A stretch of 64,000 nucleotides of DNA from Deinococcus sp045062605 (GTDB taxonomy: Bacteria; Deinococcota; Deinococci; Deinococcales; Deinococcaceae): assembly GCF_045062605.1 (NCBI RefSeq), contig NZ_JBJGDW010000016.1, forward strand, positions 1-64,000, read 5' to 3'. A program made the position numbers and the translations under genes. The notes under the pieces were generated by a model. The model searched no databases, was not told the DNA's origin, and saw only the letters and a list, made by a program, of their open reading frames with translations. Positions 1 through 9,777 of the stretch are shown piece after piece (position 1 is the stretch's first letter; every line of letters starts with the position of its first letter).

Positions 1-78
1 TTTCTGTCTAGGGACAGATCGGAAGGTGGACTTCCCGCCGTCTGAGACGGTCAAAAACGAAGTTGTCAGCTACTGAGC

Positions 79-618
79 GTGGCAACCTTTGGTCCGCTGG
101 ATGTGGAGGACGTTTATGTTCATCCCCATTCACAGATTCAACAGCGTTTCTACCGCTCGGTGGGCCTACCGCCGTTCCTGTTCGTGGATGTGTGTATCCA
201 GACGCACGGGCGAGAAGTTGTTTTTGGCCCGGCAGACGCTTTCCTGGGCCTCTTTGACCGAGACGGCGTTCTGAAATGCGGCGCAGCTCCCACCATGCAG
301 ATTGAAGCCGAGGCCGAGGCGCTGATATCTCGTCGCTGGCACTGGATTCTGGTGGAAAAGGAAGTGCGGCGCGGTCATCCGCTGGAGGCGTTGGCGTCCT
401 ACCACGCTGAGGTTTTAGAGCCGCTCACCGAACTTCTGAGATTACGCTATGCGCCGCACAAAATCGGGTATGGCCTGAAACACATTTACGCCGATCTGCC
501 TGCCGAGGTTACGCGCGAGCTGGAATCCCTTTATGCCCTGACCCACCCCGATGATTTGCGCGGCGGCATGGAACAGGCTGGACGCTGGATGGACGAACTG
601 GCCTCAACTTTGACCTGA
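79..618 (+). CDS. Nucleotidyltransferase-like protein, possibly 5' truncated
   Basis: The 179-residue frame opens at a GTG. It resembles the back half of aminoglycoside-type nucleotidyltransferases: a beta-rich stretch (about residues 30-60, PPFLFVDVCI then REVVFGPADAF) followed by a helical region (about 85-175) with LLRLRYAPHK, DLPAEVTRELESLY and a final helix. The N-terminal GSxxxG and DxD nucleotide-binding motifs are absent. An in-frame TGA lies at 43-45, so the head is either lost or shifted out of frame before the window. It converges on the LysR gene and their 3' ends overlap by 15 bp. The fold assignment is inferred from sequence pattern only; the gene may be a remnant. Confidence 0.5.
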   Translation: MATFGPLDVEDVYVHPHSQIQQRFYRSVGLPPFLFVDVCIQTHGREVVFGPADAFLGLFDRDGVLKCGAAPTMQIEAEAEALISRRWHWILVEKEVRRGHPLEALASYHAEVLEPLTELLRLRYAPHKIGYGLKHIYADLPAEVTRELESLYALTHPDDLRGGMEQAGRWMDELASTLT

Positions 619-1503
619 GCCAGCTCCCAGCATCTCCTCTGCCACACTTAAAAAGGCCCGCACCACCGGATTCTTGCCCTCGTCGCGCCGCCATACGGCC
701 ACGATGTCCACCAGCGGGGCGTCCTCGACGGGGCGGTAGACCACGCCCGGCAACTGCAAGCGGCTGAAGAATTCGATGGGCAGAAACACACCCACACCCG
801 CCGCCACCAGCGACAGCAGCGTGGGAATTTCGATGGCCTCCTGCACGACGTTGGGCGTGAAGTCGGCCCCGGCACACCAGCGCATCACCTGATCGAAATA
901 CGTGGCGCGCAGTTGGCGCGGAAAGAACACGAAGGGTTCGGGGGCCAGATCGGAGATCTTGAGCTTGCGCTTGCGGGCCAGCGGGTGCCCGGCAGGCAGG
1001 GCCGCCACCAGCGGCTGCCGCCAGAGCGCCCGCGAATCCAGGGTGGCGGCGCGCACCGGCAGCAGCATCAGGCCCACGTCGATCTGGCCGCCGCGCAGTC
1101 CGGCCTCCTGCTCGTGGGCGGTCAGCTCACGCAGGTCGACGCTGACATTCGGGTACAGTTCGCGGAAGCGGCGCACGATTTCCGGCAGCCCGCCGAAGGC
1201 CAGACCACTGACAAACCCGACGGTCAAACGGCCCACCTCGCCCCGTGCGGCGCGGCGGGCGCGCTCCACCGTCTGCGCTGCGAGAGCCAGCGTCTCGCGC
1301 GCGCCCACCAGAAACTCCTGGCCTGCGGGCGTCAGTTGCACGCGGCGGGTGGTTCGCAACACCAGCGGCACGCCCACCTCTTCCTCCAAGTTGCGGACAC
1401 TGTTGCTCAGGGCCTGCTGCACTACGAAGACACGCTCGGCGGCCCGTCCGAAGTGTTCCTCCTCGGCCAGCGCGACGAAATGGCGCAGGTGACGCAGTTC
1501 CAT
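604..1503 (-). CDS. LysR-family transcriptional regulator
   Basis: This is a 299-residue protein of normal length for the family. The N-terminal winged helix-turn-helix begins MELRHLRHFVALAEEEHF and includes the recognition part QQALSNSVRNLEEEVGVPL (about residues 20-45). It is followed by the TTRRVQLTPAGQEFL wing and a periplasmic-binding-protein-like effector domain (about 90-290). The ATG at 1503 is preferred over an upstream extension because the domain starts at its first residue. It lies 61 bp downstream of purF on the same strand, so it could be read through from the purine operon or be independent. The effector cannot be told from the sequence. Confidence 0.9.
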   Translation of the reverse strand: MELRHLRHFVALAEEEHFGRAAERVFVVQQALSNSVRNLEEEVGVPLVLRTTRRVQLTPAGQEFLVGARETLALAAQTVERARRAARGEVGRLTVGFVSGLAFGGLPEIVRRFRELYPNVSVDLRELTAHEQEAGLRGGQIDVGLMLLPVRAATLDSRALWRQPLVAALPAGHPLARKRKLKISDLAPEPFVFFPRQLRATYFDQVMRWCAGADFTPNVVQEAIEIPTLLSLVAAGVGVFLPIEFFSRLQLPGVVYRPVEDAPLVDIVAVWRRDEGKNPVVRAFLSVAEEMLGAGSGQS

Positions 1504-1564
1504 GTCTGCCCAGCTTGCCACACCAGGCGGGCAGAATGTCAAATATCCTGCGCCCGCCCCAGTC

Positions 1565-3015
1565 TCAGACTTCCAGCGCCAGCTTGTCCACGTCGTTGAG
1601 CAGCGGCGTTCCCGCCGGGTATTCACCGTTAAAGCAGGCCAGACACAGGCCGGGACCGCCCACCGCTTCGCGGATGCCCCGTTCGCTGATAAAGGCCAGA
1701 CTGTCCGCGCCGATCAGTTGCCGGATTTCCTCCTGCGTGTGCGTGCTGGCCACCAGCTCTTTGCGGGCGGCGGTGTCTATACCGTAAAAGCACGGGTGCG
1801 TGATCGGCGGGCTGGACACCCGGAAATGCACTTCAGTGGCTCCCGCATCGCGCAGCAAGTTCACGATCTGGCGCGAGGTGGTGCCGCGCACGATGCTGTC
1901 GTCCACCAGAATCACGCGGCGGCCCGCAACCGCGCTGGTGGGCGAGAGCTTCATCTTGACCTTCAGTTCGCGGGCCTCCTGCGTGGGGGCAATGAACGTG
2001 CGGCCTGCATACGGATTCTTATACAGCCCGTAATCAAAAGGAATGCCGCTTTCCCGCGCGTAGCCGATGGCTGCGCCGATACCGCTGTCGGGAACCGGGA
2101 CCACGATATCGGCCTCCACCGGAAATTCGCGGGCCAGTTGTTCGCCCATGCGGATGCGGCTGGCGTGGGTGTCTATACCGTCCAGTTGGCTGTCGCTGCG
2201 GGCAAAGTAAATCCACTCAAAGGCGCAGGGCGTGGGCGCACGCGGCTCCACCATCAGGCTGTGCAGGCCGCCTCTGTCCACCCAGACCAGTTCGCCGGGC
2301 TGCACGTCGCGCAGCAGCCGCGCCCCCACCGCGTACAGGGCGCAGGGTTCGCTGGCAATGGCATACGCGCCGTCGTCCCGCTGCCCGATCACCAGGGGGC
2401 GGACGCCGTGTGGATCGCGGAAACCGATCAGGGCGTGGCGGTTCATCAGCACGCAGGCATAGCCGCCCTTCAATCGTTTCATGGCGGCGGCGGTGGCCTC
2501 CACCAGATCCATGTGGCTCTCGCGGGCGATCAGGTTCAGCATCACCTCGGAGTCGTTGGTGGTCTGAAACAGCGCGCCCTCGCCCAGCATCTCGGCGCGC
2601 ACCTCCAGCGCGTTCACGAAATTGCCGTTGTGCGCCATGCCCAGAATGCCCTTGTTGGTGCGGGTGGTCAGCGGCTGGGCGTTGAAGCGCAGGTTGCTGC
2701 CAGTGGTGCTGTAGCGCACATGCCCAATACTGACGCGGGCATTGGGCAGCCGCACACTGTCCAGACGGCGCTCGTCGAAGACCTGTGTGACCAGTCCCAG
2801 ATCCTTTTCCACGTGGAATTTCTCGCCGTCGGACACGCACATGCCCGCCGCTTCCTGACCCCGGTGTTGCAACGCGAACATGCCCAGGTAGGTCAGCCAC
2901 GCCAGATCGTTGGGCACAGGCGAGTACAGGCCAAACACACCACATTCTTCGCGGGGCTTGTCGTTGCCGAAGTCGTTCTCGGAGAGGGCCACGAGAGACC
3001 CGGAATGGGGAATGG

Positions 3016-3019
<4 letters not shown>
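1565..3019 (-). CDS. purF: Amidophosphoribosyltransferase (PurF)
   Basis: PurF catalyses the first committed step of purine synthesis, making phosphoribosylamine from PRPP and glutamine. The class II glutaminase nucleophile would be Cys26 in REECGVFGLYS, exposed after removal of a 25-residue propeptide. The PRPP-binding motif VILVDDSIVRGTT lies near residue 365. Cysteines in CAFEWIYFARSDS, HPCFYGID and CLACFNGEYP match the 4Fe-4S ligands of the Bacillus-type enzyme, so an oxygen-sensitive cluster is expected. The ATG overlaps the purL stop as ATGA, which indicates translational coupling. Length (484 aa) is normal. Confidence 0.97.
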
Positions 3020-5256
<2,237 letters not shown>

Positions 5257-5276
5257 GGGTTCACCTTGGGAGGGCG

Positions 5277-6023
5277 TTAGTTTTTGGCTGGATATTTGAG
5301 CTTGAGAAGTGTTGGGCTGACGATCTCAATTTCAACCACTTCCATAACTCGGTAGTGTTTTTGGAACCAATTTTTCAAGCCTTCGCCCTTGACGCTAATG
5401 CGAGCCGTGCCGTTGAGATTGGCCCGCCTGTTGACGTTGCCAGTGAATGTCAGACTGGCATCTCCAGCGATGATCTTGATTTCGCCCTCGTCACTGCGGA
5501 TCAAGTGGTCATGCGCGCGAATAACATTAAAGAAGCCATTTTCGTAATAGGTTTTCTGCAAGGTTAGCTTGAAGATCGCATTTTTTTGCGTCCAACCAAA
5601 AGCATCAGGCATCACGGCCTGAGCCACCGTATTAAGCTGGTCATCAAAGCTGAGGAACTGAAGCGTCTGAGTTTCGCGGATGATCAGAGCAGAGGCCAGA
5701 TGTAGGGCGTCCATCCCCCTTAACCCCGCGTGGGCCTTAAGGAGTTGGCTGGCACGGCTTGACACGGATGGAGCAACGGTGATTTGAGTCACGGACTGCC
5801 AATCTTGCTCAAAACTGTTGAAGTATTCCCAGAACTGCGGCTCACTGAGTTTTCCCTGGTGAAAGTTACGGGCAAAAGCACTGGCAACTTCGGCAAAAGC
5901 AATCGCAGAACTCGCCACCTCATCGGCACTGTCCGCCAGGGCCATGACCTGCTGGCGCTTGGCTTCATCCTCACGCAGATACAGTTTGGCAAGGGCGCTG
6001 GAATCCACGTAAAGAACGCTCAA
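5277..6023 (-). CDS. PIN-domain (VapC-like) toxin with extra C-terminal domain
   Basis: Residues 1-147 form a PIN ribonuclease domain. The acidic residues expected to bind metal are seen in MSVLYVDSSALAKLY (Asp7), AFAEVASAF, GMDALHLASA and FLSFDDQL. A normal VapC would stop near here. This protein continues for another 100 residues in the same frame: a beta-rich segment beginning FKLTLQKTYYENGFFNV, with NRRANLNGTARI, LKNWFQKHY and VEIEIVSPTLLKLKY. That pattern recalls B3-like DNA-recognition domains found with restriction enzymes, but this is inference. Its ATG overlaps the antitoxin stop (ATGA). Base composition is lower in GC than purL. Likely target: RNA, restrained by the upstream partner. 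Confidence 0.8.
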   Translation of the reverse strand: MSVLYVDSSALAKLYLREDEAKRQQVMALADSADEVASSAIAFAEVASAFARNFHQGKLSEPQFWEYFNSFEQDWQSVTQITVAPSVSSRASQLLKAHAGLRGMDALHLASALIIRETQTLQFLSFDDQLNTVAQAVMPDAFGWTQKNAIFKLTLQKTYYENGFFNVIRAHDHLIRSDEGEIKIIAGDASLTFTGNVNRRANLNGTARISVKGEGLKNWFQKHYRVMEVVEIEIVSPTLLKLKYPAKN

Positions 6024-6400
6024 GGGAGCTGCCTGCCCCGGCCCTCAGCAATGATCTGCTCTACTGTCGGGCCACCCTCAATGGTCACAGCCTTGCCGCT
6101 GTATCGGAACTTTTTGGCTTTGCTGGGATCGTAGATGGGGGTTTCAGCCGATGCCTGTAAATGATTGAGTGCAGAGGGCTTATCTTCCAGCATCTCGGAA
6201 AACTCTACCTTCTCCCCAATCAACCCCTCCAATGCTTTCATGAGTACCCCGACAGTCTTCAGATCAATCCGCTGAGCCGGGCGACGGGCCAGCGAATAAA
6301 CTGTATTTGGCGCAACCCGCCCCTCCACTTCCTTGACCAGACGGTAAGCAGTGATGCCATGCTGTTGCAAATAATTCCCAAGATTTAGCCGCAGAGTCAT
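6020..6400 (-). CDS. HTH (Xre/Cro-like) antitoxin
   Basis: This 126-residue protein lies immediately upstream of the PIN toxin and overlaps it by 4 bp. Residues 5-70 resemble a Cro/C1-type helix-turn-helix (GNYLQQHGITAYRLVKEVEG, then APNTVYSLARR and DLKTVGVLMKALEGL). The C-terminal tail (KAKKFRYSGKAVTIEGGPTVEQI) is the kind of extended segment that blocks a PIN active site in VapB antitoxins. Most VapC partners use AbrB or ribbon-helix-helix DNA-binding heads, so an Xre head is less common. The 41-bp gap behind dinB holds a TACCA/TGGTA inverted pair (6411-6433) that could be an autoregulatory operator. Confidence 0.8.
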   Translation of the reverse strand: MTLRLNLGNYLQQHGITAYRLVKEVEGRVAPNTVYSLARRPAQRIDLKTVGVLMKALEGLIGEKVEFSEMLEDKPSALNHLQASAETPIYDPSKAKKFRYSGKAVTIEGGPTVEQIIAEGRGRQLP

Positions 6401-6441
6401 GCTATCAATTTACCATACTGCGATAAGTTGGTAGTCACGGC

Positions 6442-6912
6442 TCAAGCCTTCTGCCCCAGCACCACTTGGCCCCGGTGGTAGGCCACATGCCGCAGATGCA
6501 GCCCCACGGCGGCCAGGCGCGGGCGTTCGCCGTGCGGGGCACTGGGCGAGAAGGTCATGCCTTCCATATCGGCATCGCTGGCGTTTTGCAGGTAAGCCAC
6601 GGCCTGCGCGCCCACCGTGTCCAGCCGCGCCAGAATGTCCGCTTTGGTGGCGTCCTCGTTCAGAGGAGCAGACTCGCTTCCCAGTCCAGCCACCCAGGCT
6701 GCATCCTCCCAGCCCAGATAGTGGTAATCGGGGGTTTTGTCGCCCAGCACGGTCAAACGCAGCCAGTCGGCAATGTGAAGCGCGTGCCACGCTGGGCTGT
6801 GGCCCAGGCGTGCGGTGGCAAACGATTCCGCTGGAATGCCGTCCAGGACAGTGCGGAAAGCAGCAAGCTCAATGCGGTAGTTGTCGGCCAGAAACTCCTG
6901 AAGACCCATCAT
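6442..6912 (-). CDS. DinB-superfamily protein
   Basis: A 156-residue four-helix-bundle protein. Histidines at HALHIADW and at HLRHVAYHRGQ are placed like the metal-binding triad of the DinB/YfiT superfamily, which includes thiol-dependent transferases. Deinococcus genomes carry many DinB paralogs. The ATG overlaps the purQ TGA (ATGA at 6909-6912), so it is translationally coupled to purine synthesis. The substrate is unknown. Confidence 0.85.
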   Translation of the reverse strand: MMGLQEFLADNYRIELAAFRTVLDGIPAESFATARLGHSPAWHALHIADWLRLTVLGDKTPDYHYLGWEDAAWVAGLGSESAPLNEDATKADILARLDTVGAQAVAYLQNASDADMEGMTFSPSAPHGERPRLAAVGLHLRHVAYHRGQVVLGQKA

Positions 6913-7577
6913 TTAACCAGCGCTCCTTGCAGACTCTGAAAGACTCCTCGCCCATCCTCGCCGCCCAGCAATGCCTCTACGGCCCGTTCCGGGTGGGGCA
7001 TCATGCCCAGCACGTTGCCGCGTTCGTTGACGATTCCGGCGATGTCGTTGAGGCTGCCGTTGGGGTTGTCCAGGTAACGGAAGACCACGCGGCCCTCGCC
7101 CTCCAGCCGCGCCACGGTTTCGGCGTCGGCGTAGTAGTTGCCCTCGCCGTGCGCGATGGGGATTTCAATGGTCTGGCCTTTGCTATAGGCCGAGGTAAAC
7201 GCCGTCGCGGTGTTCTCCACGCGCAGATGCACGGGCTTGCACGCGAAGTGCAGGTCACGGTTGCGGCCCAGTGCGCCGGGCAGCAGCCCTGCCTCGGTCA
7301 AGACCTGGAAGCCGTTGCACACGCCCAGCACATAGCCGCCGCGTTCGGCGTGCGCTTTGATGGCCCCCATGATCGGGCTACGGGCGGCAATCGCACCGCT
7401 GCGCAGGTGATCGCCGTAGCTGAAGCCGCCGGGGACGAAGACAAGCTCCGTACCACTGGGCAAACCCGCCTCGGTGTGCCACACGAACTGGGCGTCCGGG
7501 TCCAGGGTCAGGCGGGCGGCGTGCAGGGCGTCGCCGTCGCAGTTGGAGCCGGGGAATTGGATAACGGCAGTCTTCAC
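6909..7577 (-). CDS. purQ: Phosphoribosylformylglycinamidine synthase I, glutaminase subunit (PurQ)
   Basis: A class I glutamine amidotransferase that supplies ammonia to PurL. The nucleophile elbow GVCNGFQVL (Cys near residue 86) and the His-Glu pair in MMPHPERAVE near the C terminus complete the catalytic triad. The start MKTAVIQFPGSNCDGD is typical for PurQ. Length (222 aa) is normal. It follows the cupin gene by 10 bp and overlaps dinB. Confidence 0.97.
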   Translation of the reverse strand: MKTAVIQFPGSNCDGDALHAARLTLDPDAQFVWHTEAGLPSGTELVFVPGGFSYGDHLRSGAIAARSPIMGAIKAHAERGGYVLGVCNGFQVLTEAGLLPGALGRNRDLHFACKPVHLRVENTATAFTSAYSKGQTIEIPIAHGEGNYYADAETVARLEGEGRVVFRYLDNPNGSLNDIAGIVNERGNVLGMMPHPERAVEALLGGEDGRGVFQSLQGALVK

Positions 7578-7587
7578 AACAGATACC

Positions 7588-7959
7588 TCATACGTATTCC
7601 AATTGCACCACGGTGCGCTCGCTCACGGCGTTGCCCGTATTCAATGTGCTGGCTGGCTCAAACATCATGATCCAGGTTTCTTCCGTCTCCGCGATGGGCA
7701 GGTGTTCCACACCGCGCGGCACGACGATCAACTCGCCCTCGTTGACTACGGCCTCGCCGTCACGGAACTTCAGGCGCAGTTGGCCCCGAACCACCATGAA
7801 CAGCTCGTCCTCCTGCTCGTGAGCGTGCCATTCAAACTCACCGGCAATGCGGGCAATCTTGACCTGCTGCCCGTTCAACTCGCCCACCACTTTCGGAGAC
7901 CACTGATCGGTAAACAGGCCGAACTTTTCCTGCAGGTTCACCGTCTGCGGCACGCTCAC
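7588..7959 (-). CDS. Cupin-domain protein
   Basis: A 123-residue single-domain cupin. Motif 1 is visible as EWHAHEQEDELFMVVRG and motif 2 as GELIVVPRGVEHLPIAE, with His/His/Glu/His metal ligands all present. The substrate is unknown. Its ATG overlaps the purS stop by 4 bp (7956-7959), and it sits between purS and purQ, two genes that are usually adjacent. A metabolic or signalling link to FGAM synthase is possible but not shown by the sequence. Confidence 0.9.
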   Translation of the reverse strand: MSVPQTVNLQEKFGLFTDQWSPKVVGELNGQQVKIARIAGEFEWHAHEQEDELFMVVRGQLRLKFRDGEAVVNEGELIVVPRGVEHLPIAETEETWIMMFEPASTLNTGNAVSERTVVQLEYV

Positions 7960-8222
7960 GCTGGCTCCAGCGCCACTTCTTCCAATTCCCAGCGGGCATC
8001 TTCCATGACGGGGTTGCTCAGGACGTTCCCGGCGATGTCGCGCAACTGGGCTTCCACATCGGCGCGTTCGCCACTGAGACGCAGTTCTATAAATTTGCCC
8101 ACGCGCACGCCGCTGACGTTGGCGTGTTCCAGATGCGACAGGGCACGTTCCACGGTGCGCCCCTGCGGGTCAAGAATGCTGGGCTTGAGGGTCACGTAAA
8201 CGCGGGCATGGTAGTGGGGCAT
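7956..8222 (-). CDS. purS: Phosphoribosylformylglycinamidine synthase, PurS subunit
   Basis: An 88-residue small bridging subunit of the PurLQS complex. Typical features are YHARVYVTLKPSILDPQGRTV at the start (shown in part), the GVRVGKFIEL strand and VLSNPVMEDARWELEE at the end. Its presence fits the short PurL. It is separated from purC by an unrelated AT-rich gene. Confidence 0.95.
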   Translation of the reverse strand: MPHYHARVYVTLKPSILDPQGRTVERALSHLEHANVSGVRVGKFIELRLSGERADVEAQLRDIAGNVLSNPVMEDARWELEEVALEPA

Positions 8223-8259
8223 AGGGAACTCCTTAATAGAGACTTAGGCGATTTAGCAA

Positions 8260-8769
8260 CTATCTATTGTCAGCATGAAAATACGTCCTATAGCCCTCAG
8301 CATACTGCTGTATAGTCTCAAGAAGGCAACGCCTCTTATCTTGGTTTATGTGAAAAATAAGATTTATTCCGTTCTGTGCTTCAATTCTTATACAGTATGC
8401 GCCTGACTTTTTGAAGTTGGTTTTAGATATGTTAAACTGAATATCCGCCAGCTCCAAAAGACATATTATTTTCTCCAATCGCACAGTCTCTCTATGTGAG
8501 TTAACATCATCTACAGTTATATCTTTGCCCGCAAATTCGCCAAACTCCTCAGTATAAATCAGCTCTAGGCGAGAAGCATGTTGAGGTGCAACCGAGGTAT
8601 TCTCAAACTTCAACTCTATGGGCCAGACGCTTGAAGCCAATTCATCCCCAGACAGACCTGTTCTCTCTATGCATTCCGCATATGTCATACCCACCGTCAA
8701 GCCTTTATATGACCCGGTTTTCAACCAGTCCATAATGTCTTGACTTAGAAGACTATCTAGAGAAAGCAT
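8260..8769 (-). CDS. Uncharacterised AT-rich orphan gene
   Basis: A 169-residue protein of unknown function. The base composition is plainly more AT-rich than the flanking purC and purS, with many TAT/AAA codons. The N-terminal part has a KGLTVGMTYAECIERTG segment followed by a strand pair (IELKFEN, RLELIYTEEF), a layout common in small proteins that open with a 'G-M-s-x-e-e' turn and are often seen in toxin-immunity or phage-like cargo. No signal peptide or catalytic motif is evident. It starts 6 bp after the purC stop codon, is co-oriented, and is most likely an acquired insertion in the operon. Confidence 0.6.
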   Translation of the reverse strand: MLSLDSLLSQDIMDWLKTGSYKGLTVGMTYAECIERTGLSGDELASSVWPIELKFENTSVAPQHASRLELIYTEEFGEFAGKDITVDDVNSHRETVRLEKIICLLELADIQFNISKTNFKKSGAYCIRIEAQNGINLIFHINQDKRRCLLETIQQYAEGYRTYFHADNR

Positions 8770-8775
8770 AAGTAT

Positions 8776-9498
8776 TCAGCTCGTCACCCGTTTGAGCATC
8801 TCCGCATACGCGTCCTCAACGCCGCCCAGATCGCGCCTGAAGCGGTCCTTGTCCATCTTCTCGCCCGTCTCGGCGTCCCAGAAGCGGCAGGTGTCGGGGC
8901 TGATCTCGTCGGCCAGGATCACGGTGCCGTCGGGGAGTTTGCCGAATTCCAGCTTGAAATCAATGAGTTTCACGCCGCGTTCCAGAAAAAACGGGGTCAG
9001 AAAGTCGCGCACGTTCAGGGCTAGCTCGCGCACGCGCGTCAGCTCGGTTTCGGTGGCCCAGTCCAGTGCAATGGCCGTGTCGGTATTGACCAGTGGATCG
9101 CCCAGCGCGTCGGATTTGTAGCAGTACTCCACGACGGGACGGGAGAGAGACGTGCCTTCCTCCAGACCCAGTTTCTTGGCAAAACTGCCCGCCGCGACGT
9201 TCCGCACGATCACCTCAACGGGAATGATGGTTACGGCTTTCACGCGCTGCTCGGTGTCAGATAGCTTCTCTATAAAATGGGTGGGGATGCCCGCCGCTTC
9301 CAGTTTTGGGTACAGGTGGGCGGTGATGGCGTTGTTCGTGGCCCCTTTGCCTAACCACTGGCCGCGTTTCTGGGCGTTGAAGGCGGTGGCCTCGTCCTTG
9401 TATTCCACGATGTACTCGGCAGGCCCAGACTGATTAGCCTCTGCGCTGGCATACACGCGCTTGGCCTTGCCCTCGTACTTCAGTTCGCCTCTGGTCAT
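8776..9498 (-). CDS. purC: SAICAR synthetase (PurC)
   Basis: Ligates aspartate to CAIR in purine synthesis. The 240-residue protein begins KYEGKAKRVY, with the ATP-loop-like GKGATNNAIT, then VRNVAAGSFAKKLG, KLIDFKLEFG and DEISPDTCRFWD, all typical of PurC. The start ATG at 9498 has an AGAGG Shine-Dalgarno 7 bases upstream. The same 12-base string (CCAGAGGCGAAC) recurs just after the ATG. It heads the purine operon and is preceded by a structured leader (9511-9655). Confidence 0.97.
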   Translation of the reverse strand: MTRGELKYEGKAKRVYASAEANQSGPAEYIVEYKDEATAFNAQKRGQWLGKGATNNAITAHLYPKLEAAGIPTHFIEKLSDTEQRVKAVTIIPVEVIVRNVAAGSFAKKLGLEEGTSLSRPVVEYCYKSDALGDPLVNTDTAIALDWATETELTRVRELALNVRDFLTPFFLERGVKLIDFKLEFGKLPDGTVILADEISPDTCRFWDAETGEKMDKDRFRRDLGGVEDAYAEMLKRVTS

Positions 9499-9510
9499 CT
9501 GTTCGCCTCT

Positions 9511-9560
9511 GGAAAGAAAAGTAGAAAGAGCGTCCCCCGCAGTAATTCGGAAGGGCGCTC
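9511..9560 (-). terminator. Terminator-like hairpin before purC (attenuator candidate)
   Basis: On the minus strand GAGCG-CCC (from 9560) pairs with GGG-A-CGCTC (to 9528) with one bulge. A T-rich run TTTCTACTTTTCTTT follows (9527-9513). It lies inside the purC leader, downstream of the hexaloop hairpins and upstream of the Shine-Dalgarno, where a conditional terminator would sit. Confidence 0.5.
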
Positions 9561-9595
9561 AGCAGTCGCGGCACTTGGCATGTCTTTGCTCCATC

Positions 9596-9655
9596 TCCGC
9601 CTCTCTGGACGGACTTCAGCGGCCCTGTTGGGGGCCGGGGCGTCTCACAGGACGC
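9596..9655 (-). promoter_or_regulatory. Structured purC leader with two PyrR-like hexaloop hairpins
   Basis: Read on the minus strand, three short hairpins follow one another: GCGTC-CTGTGA-GACGC (9655-9640), GGCCC-CCAACA-GGGCC (9636-9621) and TCCGTC-CAGAGA-GGCGGA (9613-9596). The first and third loops match UCCNGNGAG, the conserved loop of PyrR-binding anti-antiterminators in pyrimidine operons. A terminator-like hairpin follows before purC. This suggests attenuation control of the purine operon. The identity of the ligand or protein is inference. Confidence 0.5.
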
Positions 9656-9777
9656 GAGGGTAAGTGTGCCGCCAGGGACTGGAGGCCAGCGCACAGCGTA
9701 ACATCCCCGGCTGTGGTGGGCACGGGGATGTTCAGGCGAGTCGGACGGATCACCAGATTACGTTTTGAGGGTCAGAT

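Noticed and set aside
9511..9655. T-box or ykkC/ZTP riboswitch before purC
   Set aside because: CCAAGTGCCGCGA resembles a T-box core but lacks two bases of TGGnACCGCG and a specifier stem; ZTP and ykkC signature strings are not seen. The PyrR-like reading fits better.
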